64,000 bases of DNA from an uncultured Bacteroidales bacterium (GCA_937891975.1 CALAUA010000014.1:186001-250000); one strand, 5' to 3'; positions 9,568 through 17,213 are shown, numbered from the stretch's first letter. The notes: generated from the letters alone by a model not told the origin. Program-made: numbers and translations.

Positions 9568-10815
9568 TTAACCTTTAATTGCTGCTACGCCTGGGAGAAC
9601 TTTACCCTCGATTGCCTCGAGCAATGCGCCACCACCAGTAGAAATATAACTTACGCGGTCAGCCATGCCGAACTTGTTCACGCATGCTACGCTATCACCA
9701 CCACCAATCAAACTATATGCACCTTCATCGGTTGCTTTAGCAATGGCCTCAGCGATTGCTTTAGAACCAGCAGCGAAGTTGTCGAACTCAAACACACCTG
9801 CAGGACCATTCCAAAGGATAGTCTTAGCGCCTTCAATAGCTGCAGCAAATGCTTTGCGGCTCTCTGGACCAGCGTCCACACCTTCCCAGCCTTCTGGGAT
9901 AGCGTTGCTTGGGCATACTTGTGTGTTCGCATCATTAGAGAATGCGTCAGCAGCTACGCAGTCAGTAGCCAATACGAGGTTCACACCTTTTGCCTTAGCT
10001 TGAGCGATTATATCAAGTGCGAGCTCGAGTTTGTCGTTCTCGCAGATAGAGTTACCAATCTCGCCACCGTTAGCCTTAGCGAAAGTATAGGTCATACCAC
10101 CACAGAGGATGAGGTTGTCCACCTTGTCCATAAGGTTCTCGATGATACCAATCTTGGTAGAAACTTTAGAACCACCCATAATAGCGGTGAAAGGACGTTT
10201 GATGTTAGAGAGGATATTATCTACAGCTTGTACCTCTTTCTCCATGAGGTAGCCGAGCATCTTGTTATCTGCATCGAAGTAGTCAGCGATTACTGCGGTA
10301 GAAGCATGTTTGCGGTGAGCAGTACCGAAAGCGTCGTTTACATAGCAGTCAGCATAGCTTGCGAGGGTCTTAGCAAACTCCTTTTGGCTTGCCTTCATGG
10401 CTTTCTTAGCCTCCTCGTATGCAGGATCCTCTTTGTCGATACCTACTGGTTTGCCTTCCTCTTCTGGATAGTAGCGGAGGTTCTCAAGAAGAAGTACTTC
10501 GCCTGCCTTGAGGGCAGCAGCTTGCTCAGCAGCCTTAGCGCAATCTTCTGCAAATTGTACTGGAGCACCCAGTGCAACACTCACAGCGTCAACGATTTGC
10601 TTCAAGCTATATTTAGCTACCACTTTGCCTTTTGGTTTACCCATGTGGCTCATGATGATGAGCGCACCACCCTCTTCGAGGATGTGTTTGAGGGTTGGCA
10701 ACGCACCACGGATACGGGTATCGTCGGTAATCTCTCCATTCTCGTTCAATGGCACATTGAAGTCCACACGAACAATCGCTTTCTTTCCAGCGAATTTGTA
10801 ATCATTAATTGTCAT
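9568..10815 (-). CDS. pgk: Phosphoglycerate kinase
   Basis: 415 residues, the expected length for a Bacteroidales Pgk. It converts 1,3-bisphosphoglycerate and ADP to 3-phosphoglycerate and ATP in the cytoplasm. Visible signatures are the N-terminal substrate loop VRVDFNVPLN with DTRIRGALPT, the SHMGKPKG basic loop, the hinge region and the C-terminal nucleotide site GGGDSVACVNKFG. Upstream is a clear -7 box (10897-10904) partly embedded in a terminator, giving a leader of about 75 nt. It is the first gene of a four-gene operon with a DUF3127 protein, a phosphoesterase and a membrane regulator. Confidence 0.98.
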   Translation of the reverse strand: MTINDYKFAGKKAIVRVDFNVPLNENGEITDDTRIRGALPTLKHILEEGGALIIMSHMGKPKGKVVAKYSLKQIVDAVSVALGAPVQFAEDCAKAAEQAAALKAGEVLLLENLRYYPEEEGKPVGIDKEDPAYEEAKKAMKASQKEFAKTLASYADCYVNDAFGTAHRKHASTAVIADYFDADNKMLGYLMEKEVQAVDNILSNIKRPFTAIMGGSKVSTKIGIIENLMDKVDNLILCGGMTYTFAKANGGEIGNSICENDKLELALDIIAQAKAKGVNLVLATDCVAADAFSNDANTQVCPSNAIPEGWEGVDAGPESRKAFAAAIEGAKTILWNGPAGVFEFDNFAAGSKAIAEAIAKATDEGAYSLIGGGDSVACVNKFGMADRVSYISTGGGALLEAIEGKVLPGVAAIKG

Positions 10816-10896
10816 AATCGTACAGTATTTATTTGTTAATATTGTTCAGTTTTGTGTAGCATCGTGCATTATTGCACATTTTGCCGAATTTGGGCG

Positions 10897-10904
10897 CAAA
10901 GGTA
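10897..10904 (-). promoter_or_regulatory. -7 box TACCTTTG for the pgk operon
   Basis: The minus strand reads TACCTTTGCGCC. A TTG at 10925-10927 lies 20 bp upstream, as expected for the -33 element, but inside the neighbouring terminator stem region. Promoter and terminator are therefore interleaved, an arrangement seen again at 50787-50836. Confidence 0.75.
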
Positions 10905-10905
10905 C

Positions 10906-10944
10906 AAAAAAAATCGCATATGCGCAAGGGCTATGCGATTTTTT
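10906..10944. terminator. Bidirectional intrinsic terminator
   Basis: The perfect stem TCGCATA (10914-10920) with TATGCGA (10932-10938) is flanked by an A-tract and a T-tract, so it works in either direction. It ends the minus-strand lipoprotein transcript just before the pgk promoter. A close copy lies at 50797-50836. Confidence 0.75.
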
Positions 10945-10945
10945 C

Positions 10946-10979
10946 GTGTAAAGTGTATGGTGTAAAGTGTAGAGGCGGG
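10946..10979. repeat. 7-bp degenerate tandem repeat (GTGTAAA family)
   Basis: Four units: GTGTAAA, GTGTATG, GTGTAAA, GTGTAGA, then GGCGGG. It fills the gap between the terminator and the stop codon of the lipoprotein gene. The same family recurs at 12240-12260 and 54127-54166, in two cases next to a terminator with a GCGATTTTTT arm. Confidence 0.7.
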
Positions 10980-10980
10980 T

Positions 10981-11871
10981 TTACTTTTTGCTAAGAGAGA
11001 GGATGACGGTGAAGGTTTCAAAGGTAGCCATGAACTCCTTCTCCAATTCGGCGATTTGAGCTTCGGTGAGGGTTAAGTCTGCTTGCTCTTTCTCTATCAT
11101 ATCTACCATACCACCTAACCATGCTGCTTGCTTTGGAATAATGATAAAGAGGCGGTCGCCATCCTCGTCTGGGAAGGAAGTTGCGTTCACCTTGTAGGTT
11201 TCGCTACCCTCATAGAGATTGAAGATGAGGTTGTTGCCATCGAGGGTGTAGTTTTTGGTCTTTGCTTCGCCATCCAGAGTGTGGTTGAGTTTGCCGTCTG
11301 CTGCAAAAGTAGCATCGGCAAAGAACTTCTTCATTTCATCAATAATACGATCGCCTTTCATTGCCTCAATTGAGATAGCGTTTTGACCTTGGAAAGTAAC
11401 GCCTTCTGGGAGTTGAAGAGCGGTTTTACCTTCGGCAGGAACTACACGAACTGCAGAGTTAAGATAGGTATAATTGCCTTTGATGTCGAAGGAGTTTTGT
11501 ACGCGATATTGAACACGTTCTCCTTTCTCATCGCCGAAAGCTTTTGTTGTTAGTACGTTATTTGTTATCTCAATTTTTAGTTTCATTTCCTTTTTTGAAC
11601 CATCCGCTAGAACAACCAATTGTGTGAGTTCATTATCTTTAATAGAATAGGTACCATTCTCTTCAAGCCAGCCCAACTCCTTGTCCCAACCAATTCCAAT
11701 AAATGTTCCATCTGTTTGATAAACTGCAAGCATACTTGCATCTGGTGTAAAATTAAACCACTTACCTACAATGAGTTGTGGGTAGTCTGCGTAGTTGTCT
11801 GGATTGTTTTGGTCGCAACCTGTGAAAACGAGTGCCATTGCCAGAATGGCTAAACTGAAAATCTTTTTCAT
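10981..11871 (-). CDS. Hypothetical lipoprotein, lipocalin-like beta-rich
   Basis: 296 residues. The lipoprotein signal ends in FTGC with Cys at residue 19 and D at +2. After it comes GKWFNFTPDASML with a YQTDGTF strand, the start pattern of the lipocalin-like or DUF4923/5004-style Bacteroidetes lipoproteins, followed by alternating beta segments and a helical, acidic C-terminal end (TLTEAQIAELEKEF). Function unknown; probably an envelope protein. It appears to be a single-gene unit, ended by the terminator at 10906-10944. No clean -7 box was found ahead of it; read-through from the candidate RNA gene just upstream is possible. Confidence 0.75.
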   Translation of the reverse strand: MKKIFSLAILAMALVFTGCDQNNPDNYADYPQLIVGKWFNFTPDASMLAVYQTDGTFIGIGWDKELGWLEENGTYSIKDNELTQLVVLADGSKKEMKLKIEITNNVLTTKAFGDEKGERVQYRVQNSFDIKGNYTYLNSAVRVVPAEGKTALQLPEGVTFQGQNAISIEAMKGDRIIDEMKKFFADATFAADGKLNHTLDGEAKTKNYTLDGNNLIFNLYEGSETYKVNATSFPDEDGDRLFIIIPKQAAWLGGMVDMIEKEQADLTLTEAQIAELEKEFMATFETFTVILSLSKK

Positions 11872-11924
11872 TGTTTTGAATGTTTTGTTTGGGAGGTTGG
11901 CTCCAAACGACCCATTAGTATAAA

Positions 11925-12172
11925 AGAAAAGCGTGGAACCTCTTTTTGCTTATTCTTTCGATAGAGGTTCCAGCAAGACCCTGTAACAAGAATAAACAAT
12001 GAATGCCCACGCCGATATGCTAATCGTTGTGAGACACAACGGATATAACATACCAAGGGGCATTTACCGCTCTCTTGTTTCGGGTTACGAAATTTGCTGG
12101 ATTTCTATCGACCAAAACAAGCGCCAATAAACGCCTTTTTATAATATGTCTGCAAAGCCCTATTTGGGTTTG
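11925..12172 (-). ncRNA. Candidate structured RNA 1 (6S-like rod)
   Basis: There is no plausible gene here, but a long nested fold. CGATAGA (11959-11965) pairs with 12104-12110 and TCCAGCAA (11969-11976) with 12094-12101. CCC (11979-11981) pairs with 12082-12084, AACAAG (11985-11990) with 12074-12079, and ATGCCC (12003-12008) with 12058-12063. The tip is CGTTGTG-AGA-CACAACG (12025-12041). On the minus strand a -7 box (12179-12186) lies in front and a hairpin GGAACCTC (11964-11971 with 11935-11942) followed by a T-rich run lies behind, giving about 245 nt. The single rod with unpaired bulges resembles 6S RNA, which in Bacteroidales overlaps the motif once named Bacteroidales-1. That identity is inference. 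Confidence 0.5.
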
Positions 12173-12178
12173 CGGTTG

Positions 12179-12186
12179 CAAAGGTA
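12179..12186 (-). promoter_or_regulatory. -7 box TACCTTTG for candidate RNA 1
   Basis: The minus strand reads TACCTTTGCAACCG. The same box and first transcribed bases (GCAACCG) precede candidate RNA 2 at 50787-50794. Confidence 0.65.
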
Positions 12187-12209
12187 GTGAAATATTTTGG
12201 ATTGAGCAA

Positions 12210-12237
12210 GAAAAATCGCCTTGGAGGGCGATTTTTT
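12210..12237. terminator. Intrinsic terminator
   Basis: AAAAATCGCC (12211-12220) pairs with GGCGATTTTT (12227-12236) around a short loop, with T and A tracts on both sides. It ends the minus-strand hypothetical gene at 12375 and lies just ahead of the RNA 1 promoter. Confidence 0.7.
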
Positions 12238-12239
12238 AG

Positions 12240-12260
12240 GTGTAAAGTGTAAAGGCGGGG
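12240..12260. repeat. 7-bp tandem repeat (GTGTAAA family), short copy
   Basis: Two units of GTGTAAA followed by GGCGGGG, directly after the terminator. The order box, terminator, GTGTAAA repeat, GGCGGG is the same as at 10897-10979. The remaining stretch to 12374 holds no gene that I can support. Confidence 0.6.
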
Positions 12261-12374
12261 CGATTTGCCAGACCACTGGCAAAAGCAAAACAGGTGGCGG
12301 GATAATACGAGAAATACCCAAATATTATTTGGGAAAATGAACAAACAGGCGCGGAGAAAAGTGGTCGTGGCTGG

Positions 12375-12878
12375 TTATTGAGCTCGTAGTTGGTGGTAGA
12401 GCATGGCGCGGATGAAAGCTGGGAATTGGGCGTATTGCTTGCCTTTACCAGTCTTTGGATCAATGGGCGCTTGTGCGTCAGGGTGCTTGCCACGGGTGTT
12501 GGGCAGTTGGGCTTCGTAGCGGCGGCGGAAATCCTCTAGCAAAGTGCGTGCTTCTTCTAAGGTGTAATAGTCAGGGATTTTATTGATACGGCGTTCGAAG
12601 AGTTGTTGCTCGGTTGGTCCGTTGGGTTGGGCTGCTTGCAGGATTTGGGCAGTGCGGCGGCATGCCTCCTGCCAAGCAGTTTTGTTGGCGAGTTCGGCTC
12701 CTTGGGCAGGGTTTTTATTCCAATCACGAGGGTTTTGGATAGCATAGGATTCCTGCTTGCCTTCGTGAATGACACGACCGTTGACACGGTATTTCTTTTG
12801 ACGATTAACAATGTTACTGCGCTTGCTGAGCGCGCCATGAATCTCCGCAATGGGATGGTTGAGGGTAATTTCTGCCAT
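12375..12878 (-). CDS. Hypothetical protein
   Basis: 167 residues, basic, no signal peptide and no membrane segment. The sequence starts MAEITLNHPIAEIHGALSK and carries KKYRVNGRVIHEGKQ, a helical middle (RRTAQILQAAQPN) and a PDYYTLEEARTLLEDFRRRYEAQLP helix region. It resembles the small uncharacterised proteins common in Bacteroidales but I cannot name a family or function. The ATG follows a 9-bp tandem repeat (12881-12925) with only two bases between, so the repeat forms its leader. Codon use looks ordinary for the window. Confidence 0.6.
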   Translation of the reverse strand: MAEITLNHPIAEIHGALSKRSNIVNRQKKYRVNGRVIHEGKQESYAIQNPRDWNKNPAQGAELANKTAWQEACRRTAQILQAAQPNGPTEQQLFERRINKIPDYYTLEEARTLLEDFRRRYEAQLPNTRGKHPDAQAPIDPKTGKGKQYAQFPAFIRAMLYHQLRAQ

Positions 12879-12880
12879 AG

Positions 12881-12925
12881 TTTGATAAGTTTAAAAGGTT
12901 TTAAGAGTTTTAAAAGTTTTAAGGG
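12881..12925. repeat. 9-bp degenerate tandem repeat (TTTTAAAAG family)
   Basis: Five units: TTTGATAAG, TTTAAAAGG, TTTTAAGAG, TTTTAAAAG, TTTTAAGGG. It lies immediately upstream of the minus-strand gene ending at 12375. The same family in the same orientation relative to its gene lies just before malQ (20698-20751). Confidence 0.75.
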
Positions 12926-12930
12926 TGTAC

Positions 12931-12987
12931 GGCGCAATGCGCCTTCTGTTTAGTGAACGCGGCAAAGCCGCTACTGTTTAGTGTTTA
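12931..12987. repeat. Two small perfect hairpins with TTTAGTG flanks (REP-like)
   Basis: GGCGCAATGCGCC (12931-12943) and GCGGCAAAGCCGC (12959-12971) are perfect short hairpins. The second sits in a frame GTTTAGTGAACGC ... GCTACTGTTTAG that is repeated at 50835-50875 and, with another core, at 13101-13145. Confidence 0.6.
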
Positions 12988-13014
12988 AGGCTTATCCTAT
13001 AATGAAAGTTGCTG

Positions 13015-13069
13015 AATCACCTAAGAATAACCTATAAATCACCTATGAATAACCTAAGAATCACCTAAG
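13015..13069. repeat. 11-bp tandem repeat (AATAACCTAAG family), five units
   Basis: Units: AATCACCTAAG, AATAACCTATA, AATCACCTATG, AATAACCTAAG, AATCACCTAAG, followed by ATTTATAAG. It is preceded by GAAAGTTGCT. The same design, with the same preceding and following words, is at 31079-31122. Confidence 0.8.
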
Positions 13070-13100
13070 ATTTATAAGGGAAAAGGTAAAAAAATATACT

Positions 13101-13145
13101 ATTTAGTGGACGCATCTTTGATACTACAGTTTAGTGTTTAGAGTG
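13101..13145. repeat. TTTAGTG-type element, third copy
   Basis: TTTAGTGGACGC, an imperfect hairpin (ATCTTTGAT), then CTACAGTTTAGTGTTTAGAG. The 16-mer AGTTTAGTGTTTAGAG (13128-13143) occurs exactly at 62153-62168 and, on the other strand, at 48596-48611. Confidence 0.6.
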
Positions 13146-13170
13146 AAAAGCATTTTATAAATTATATGTA

Positions 13171-13794
13171 TTAACATTTAAGTTTATCAATTTCCTCTTG
13201 CAGTGTATTGAGGAAATGAGCAGCGTGGGCGCCATCCATCTGGGCATGGTGGAACTGGAAAGATAACATCAATGTAGTTTTGAACCAACTGCGGCGATAC
13301 TTGCCCCATATAATATACGGATTATTATATATGCCGCTATACATGCCACCTGCAAATTCCAATTCTGTATCCACTATAGCCGAGGTGCCAATCACCATAC
13401 ATTCCTCAGATAAATCACGATCAATGCAGGTTTGAGCGACCTCAGCAGTATATTTCATATAGTCGTTGCAGTAGGTGTTGAAATCGCCATCAAAAGCAAT
13501 GTCGCACGAACTGACATCGCCTGTATGATTCTTGACCATGGTATTGATAGCAATCTTGTCGAACTGCATGAGTTGATCACCTACAGGCAAGAGATAAAAC
13601 TCTTTTTGATGAATAGCGGCTTTGCCAATGCAATAATCAAGCAGCATGTTGAACTTCAAATGCTTTCGACGACTAATTCGCACAAGATTGGTGATATCCA
13701 AGCGCTTGACAAAAACAAGCATGGGATTTGGAGCATTCTTCCAAATCTCGAATTGAGCTGCGCGAGGAGTATCTTGTGGATTGACGGGAATCAT
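13171..13794 (-). CDS. Chloramphenicol-acetyltransferase-like (CatA-fold) acyltransferase
   Basis: 207 residues, close to the roughly 215 of CAT trimers. The C-terminal catalytic motif HHAQMDGAHAAHFL carries the HHxxxDG histidine that deprotonates the acyl acceptor; SFQFHHAQ and the preceding W/K-rich strand match the family. The N-terminal FEIWKNAPNPM is the usual FxxFxxxxxP-type start. The acceptor is unknown. Many gut Bacteroidales carry such CatA-like proteins that are not resistance genes, and this one is translationally coupled (ATGA overlap at 13791-13794) to a tryptophanase-like lyase, suggesting a metabolic substrate made or released by that enzyme. Calling it a resistance gene is not justified by the sequence. 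Confidence 0.85.
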   Translation of the reverse strand: MIPVNPQDTPRAAQFEIWKNAPNPMLVFVKRLDITNLVRISRRKHLKFNMLLDYCIGKAAIHQKEFYLLPVGDQLMQFDKIAINTMVKNHTGDVSSCDIAFDGDFNTYCNDYMKYTAEVAQTCIDRDLSEECMVIGTSAIVDTELEFAGGMYSGIYNNPYIIWGKYRRSWFKTTLMLSFQFHHAQMDGAHAAHFLNTLQEEIDKLKC

Positions 13795-15239
13795 AAACTT
13801 TCGCCGAAATCTTCTTTAAACTTGGAAACTAGTTCTTCTTGCCAATGGCCAATCTCCTTTAATCGACCAAAGAAGAAACGCAAGACATTAGGTTCTTCTA
13901 CCCATTTTAAGCCGCCTATGATTTGGCGGTTATCCCACAACCATTTTACACGGTCAGCTACATACTTGACCTGAGACAAAGTATAAACACGGCGTGGCAT
14001 AGCAAGACGCATCAATTCCAACTCCGCAAAACGCTCAGTACCATCTGCTTCGCGTTGCTCAGAGAGCGTGCCGCGCTCCATACCACGAATACCACCTGCT
14101 ATATACAAAGCTGTTGCCACCGCAGCCGCAGGGTATTGATTATGAGGCATATTAGGCACAAAGCCTTGGCAATCAATATGCGCACCCAAACCACCCGCAG
14201 GCTTGATCATAGGTACGCCATAGGCATCTAACTCGTTGACAAGGTAATTGATAAACTCTGGTCCGTGACTCAAGTAATCCATATCAAGCGACTCATATAA
14301 GCCCTCCGCCATTGCCTCAATAGAGCGCACATCGATACCGCCATAGGTCAAGAAGCCTTCAAACAATGGAATATATTCCATCATGCTCTTGATAAGGTCG
14401 GTATTGTGGCTGATGATTGCACCACCACGAGCAAAACCTAGTTTACGAGCAGAAAAATAGATAATATCCATCTTGCCAGCAAGTAAGTGGTAAATCTCCT
14501 TTGGAGTCATATACTTGCATTGAGCCTCACGGGTTTTCATGAAGTAGATATTATCTTGCAATAATGAGGCATCCAATATGCTAGGTACGCCATATTCATG
14601 ACAAATATCTGCCACGGCAAGCATATTCTCAAGGCTAACAGGTTGACCACCTATCAAATTGGTACCTGCTTCTACACGGACATAAGCCACTTTTTCAGGG
14701 GTATATTGCTCTATGACACGACGCAATTCTTGCAAGTCCATATCTCCCTTGAATGGATCGTCGCTCTGAGGAATCAATCCTTTTTTGTGGAGAACCTCGA
14801 CCACTTCGCCGCCGCAACGAGTGACGTGGGCTTTGGTGGTAGTGAAGTGGAAGTTCATGATAGCCACCATGCCTGGTTTGACAAAACGCTCCGCTAATAT
14901 ATTTTCGCACGCGCGACCTTGGTGAGCAGGTAGCACATTGTCGGTACCAAACACCTCTTTAAGAGCAGCTTTAAGGCGAGCAAAGGTTTGACTGCCCGCA
15001 TATGAGTCGTCTGCTAAATGCATAGCTGCTGTCTGACGATCGGACATAGCATTCACGCCCGAATCAGTAAGCATGTCTATATATATATCCTTATTCTCTA
15101 ATAAGAAAGTGTTATTACCCGCCTTTTGAATAGCACGCAAACGCTCATCTACAGGCAATAAATTCAACTTTTGTACCACACGCACCTTATGCATCTCTAA
15201 GGGTACTTGATTTTCGGATTTGTAAAATTTAACAGACAT
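13791..15239 (-). CDS. Divergent tryptophanase / tyrosine phenol-lyase family enzyme
   Basis: 482 residues, the size of TnaA or Tpl. It is a PLP-dependent beta-eliminating lyase: DRLRAIQKAGNNTFLLENKDIYIDMLTDSG and LPAHQGRACENIL follow the family closely, as do FTTTKAH and GGQPVS. The PLP lysine site reads YFSARKLGFARGGAI where TnaA and Tpl have MSAKKD...GG: the catalytic Lys is kept, but the following Asp is Leu and the first Lys is Arg. The DSAR motif is replaced by DASLLQDN. The substrate is thus uncertain; indole or phenol release should not be assumed. It is the first gene of a two-gene unit with the CatA-like acyltransferase. Confidence 0.85.
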   Translation of the reverse strand: MSVKFYKSENQVPLEMHKVRVVQKLNLLPVDERLRAIQKAGNNTFLLENKDIYIDMLTDSGVNAMSDRQTAAMHLADDSYAGSQTFARLKAALKEVFGTDNVLPAHQGRACENILAERFVKPGMVAIMNFHFTTTKAHVTRCGGEVVEVLHKKGLIPQSDDPFKGDMDLQELRRVIEQYTPEKVAYVRVEAGTNLIGGQPVSLENMLAVADICHEYGVPSILDASLLQDNIYFMKTREAQCKYMTPKEIYHLLAGKMDIIYFSARKLGFARGGAIISHNTDLIKSMMEYIPLFEGFLTYGGIDVRSIEAMAEGLYESLDMDYLSHGPEFINYLVNELDAYGVPMIKPAGGLGAHIDCQGFVPNMPHNQYPAAAVATALYIAGGIRGMERGTLSEQREADGTERFAELELMRLAMPRRVYTLSQVKYVADRVKWLWDNRQIIGGLKWVEEPNVLRFFFGRLKEIGHWQEELVSKFKEDFGESL

Positions 15240-15398
15240 AATATTTGAAAAAATTAAGGAACTAGTTGTTGAAGATAAAAAATATAAATAAATTTATTGA
15301 AAAAATCCTTTATTATTATAGGTGGTGGAAAATGTGGAAAACTTGCGTATTTATCTTGTGATTAGTAGGTTAGAAGGAATATTTATTGGCGTTTGATT

Positions 15399-15440
15399 GT
15401 TGATAAGATTGATAAGTTTGGGTTATCAAATCTCATCAAC
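15399..15440. other. Imperfect hairpin between corA and the lyase gene
   Basis: GTTGAT (15399-15404) pairs with ATCAAC (15435-15440), and the inner segments AGATT and GATAA pair with AATCT and TTATC. It follows the corA stop on the minus strand but no T-run follows, so a weak terminator or a leader structure are both possible. No clear -7 box for the lyase gene was found in this gap. Confidence 0.35.
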
Positions 15441-15470
15441 AATATAAGTTAGCCATTGTTGAAAACTTGT

Positions 15471-16424
15471 TTATAACCACTTCTTCAGCTTGAAAATGAG
15501 CAAGATAGCCAGTGTGAAAACAAGCATTAGTCCTATAGCAAATGGATAGCCGAGTTTCCAACTGAGTTCGGGTATAAAGTCGAAGTTCATACCATACATG
15601 CTGGCGATCAAAGTAGGTGGGAGGAATACCACATTCACCACAGTAAAGATTTTGATAATCTTGTTTTGCTCGATATTAACAAGACCGAGGAAAGTATCCT
15701 GGAGGTAGTCCAGACGGTCGAAACCAAAACGAGTGTAATCGAACAGAGAATTGATATCCTTGATAATCATTGTGAGGCGTGGTTGGAGCTCCGTTGGGAA
15801 AAAGTCGCACTTGAGGAAGTTGCTAATCACACGTTGTTTATCCATGATGTTTTGACGGATAATTGTGACTTTTTCCTGCAAGTCCTTGATTTGGATAAGT
15901 ACTTCTTCGTCCACGTGGTCTTTGGCGTTGATTTCACCAGAAAGTTTGGTGATAAGGTCAGTAGTATCCTCAATCATATCCGCATCTTTTTCTACACGTG
16001 TTTCCATGAGCGAAACAAGTACGTGGTAGCCCGTTGGGAAGTTGCGTGTGTTCACAAGCATCTTCTTGACCGTCTCATTGAAACTAGCGAGTTCAACGTC
16101 ACGCGTGGTGACAAGAATGCTGTTTTTGAGGATAAAATTGACGGGCTCTACCTCGAAGTTATCGCGGAGGAAGTTGGAGTTAGCCACGATGGAATCGTCG
16201 GTTTGGATATAACGAGATGACATCTCAATCTCTTCCATCTCTTCGTCCTCTTGGATGTCGATTTTGAGGAAATCCTCAAGTACGCCCTCTGTTCGGTCGC
16301 TTACATCTAACAGGTCGATCCAGATAATATCGGATTTATCAAGACTGGTGAGGATGTTTACACTGCGTCCTACTTTGATTTTATCTTTGTCTTTGTCTTT
16401 GTAGAATATTTTGAGTTCTGCCAT
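15471..16424 (-). CDS. corA: CorA-family magnesium/cobalt transporter
   Basis: 317 residues. The large N-terminal cytoplasmic domain has the usual LYTR-like acidic and helical pattern (SLMETRVEKDADMIEDTTDLITKL) and a long stalk helix. Two C-terminal transmembrane helices lie near 258-278 and 292-312 with the selectivity motif YGMNF between them, followed by the short loop DFIPEL. It forms a pentameric inner-membrane channel for Mg2+ uptake. It starts 21 bp after the rsmA stop and is probably co-transcribed with it. Confidence 0.95.
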   Translation of the reverse strand: MAELKIFYKDKDKDKIKVGRSVNILTSLDKSDIIWIDLLDVSDRTEGVLEDFLKIDIQEDEEMEEIEMSSRYIQTDDSIVANSNFLRDNFEVEPVNFILKNSILVTTRDVELASFNETVKKMLVNTRNFPTGYHVLVSLMETRVEKDADMIEDTTDLITKLSGEINAKDHVDEEVLIQIKDLQEKVTIIRQNIMDKQRVISNFLKCDFFPTELQPRLTMIIKDINSLFDYTRFGFDRLDYLQDTFLGLVNIEQNKIIKIFTVVNVVFLPPTLIASMYGMNFDFIPELSWKLGYPFAIGLMLVFTLAILLIFKLKKWL

Positions 16425-16437
16425 GGCTACACTAATT

Positions 16438-16465
16438 TTGAATGGTTACTTTGAATTTTGAATTA
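16438..16465. repeat. 7-bp AT-rich repeat (TTTGAAT family) at the rsmA 3' end
   Basis: TTGAATG, GTTACTT, TGAATTT, TGAATTA. The rsmA stop codon lies in it. The 14-mer TGAATTTTGAATTA is repeated exactly at 29701-29714 between plsC and the PfkB kinase gene. Low complexity makes this the weakest of the repeat families. Confidence 0.4.
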
Positions 16466-17213
16466 GTTGGGTGAGTGAGATGAATTCATCGACACTCAGT
16501 TGTTCGGGGCGCTTCGTAAAGATGGGCTCGTTGAGGATAGGATTTTCTTTTCCTACGAGCTGCATCAACGAATTGCGCATCTGCTTTCGGCGCTGGTTGA
16601 ATGCTGTTTTGACTATATTCTTAAACAGCGCCTCGTCGCAGCCCAATCCCTGGCGGTTGTTGCGAGTCATTCGGATAACCGCCGACTTGACTTTCGGCGG
16701 AGGGTTGAACACATGCTCATCCACGGTGAAGAGATATTCTATATCGTAATATGCTTGGAGCAGTACGCTGAGGATACCGTATGCTTTTTTGCCTGGTTTG
16801 CTAGCGATACGCTCTGCTACTTCCTTCTGAATCATACCTGAACAAATAGGGATACGGTCCTTATAGTCAAGCACTTTGAAGAAAATCTGACTGCTGATAT
16901 TATACGGATAATTGCCTATCACGCAGAATTCGCCATCGGGATAAATGATATTAAGATCGAGCTTGAGGAAGTCGCCCTCAATGAGGTGCAACTCGGGGTA
17001 CCACTCTTTGAGGTACGCCACACTCTCCCTATCTATTTCGATAGCGGTAGTTTGCAGATTAGGATTTTTGAGGAGATACTGCGTGAGCACACCCATGCCA
17101 GGTCCTATTTCTAAGACACGACCAGCGGGGATAGTCTCAGCAATTCGTTGGGCGACACTCAGGTCCTTCAAGAAATGCTGACCCAAAAATTTCTTGGCTC
17201 TTACTTGTTGCAT
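16446..17213 (-). CDS. rsmA: 16S rRNA (adenine(1518)-N6/adenine(1519)-N6)-dimethyltransferase
   Basis: 255 residues with the ATG at 17213, chosen because the family begins MQQVRAKKFLGQHFL; a longer frame upstream has no conserved residues. RsmA/KsgA dimethylates two adjacent adenines in helix 45 of 16S rRNA. Visible motifs are the SAM-binding LEIGPGMGVLTQYLL, the acidic EIDRE after strand 2 and the catalytic NYPYNISSQI (N-x-P-Y). A -7 box at 17330-17337 gives a leader of roughly 110 nt. corA follows. Confidence 0.96.
   Translation of the reverse strand: MQQVRAKKFLGQHFLKDLSVAQRIAETIPAGRVLEIGPGMGVLTQYLLKNPNLQTTAIEIDRESVAYLKEWYPELHLIEGDFLKLDLNIIYPDGEFCVIGNYPYNISSQIFFKVLDYKDRIPICSGMIQKEVAERIASKPGKKAYGILSVLLQAYYDIEYLFTVDEHVFNPPPKVKSAVIRMTRNNRQGLGCDEALFKNIVKTAFNQRRKQMRNSLMQLVGKENPILNEPIFTKRPEQLSVDEFISLTQLIQNSK

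Noticed and set aside
9319..10839. Plus-strand open frame (506 codons) opposite pgk
   Set aside because: Antisense shadow of pgk and DUF3127.
11868..12056. 62-codon minus-strand frame within candidate RNA 1
   Set aside because: No conserved features and the region folds as RNA.
13015..13069. CRISPR-like array
   Set aside because: Units are 11 bp and directly adjacent with no spacers; no cas gene is near.
13171..13794. Chloramphenicol resistance gene
   Set aside because: Only the fold and catalytic motif are visible; the genomic context is a metabolic lyase and not a resistance island.
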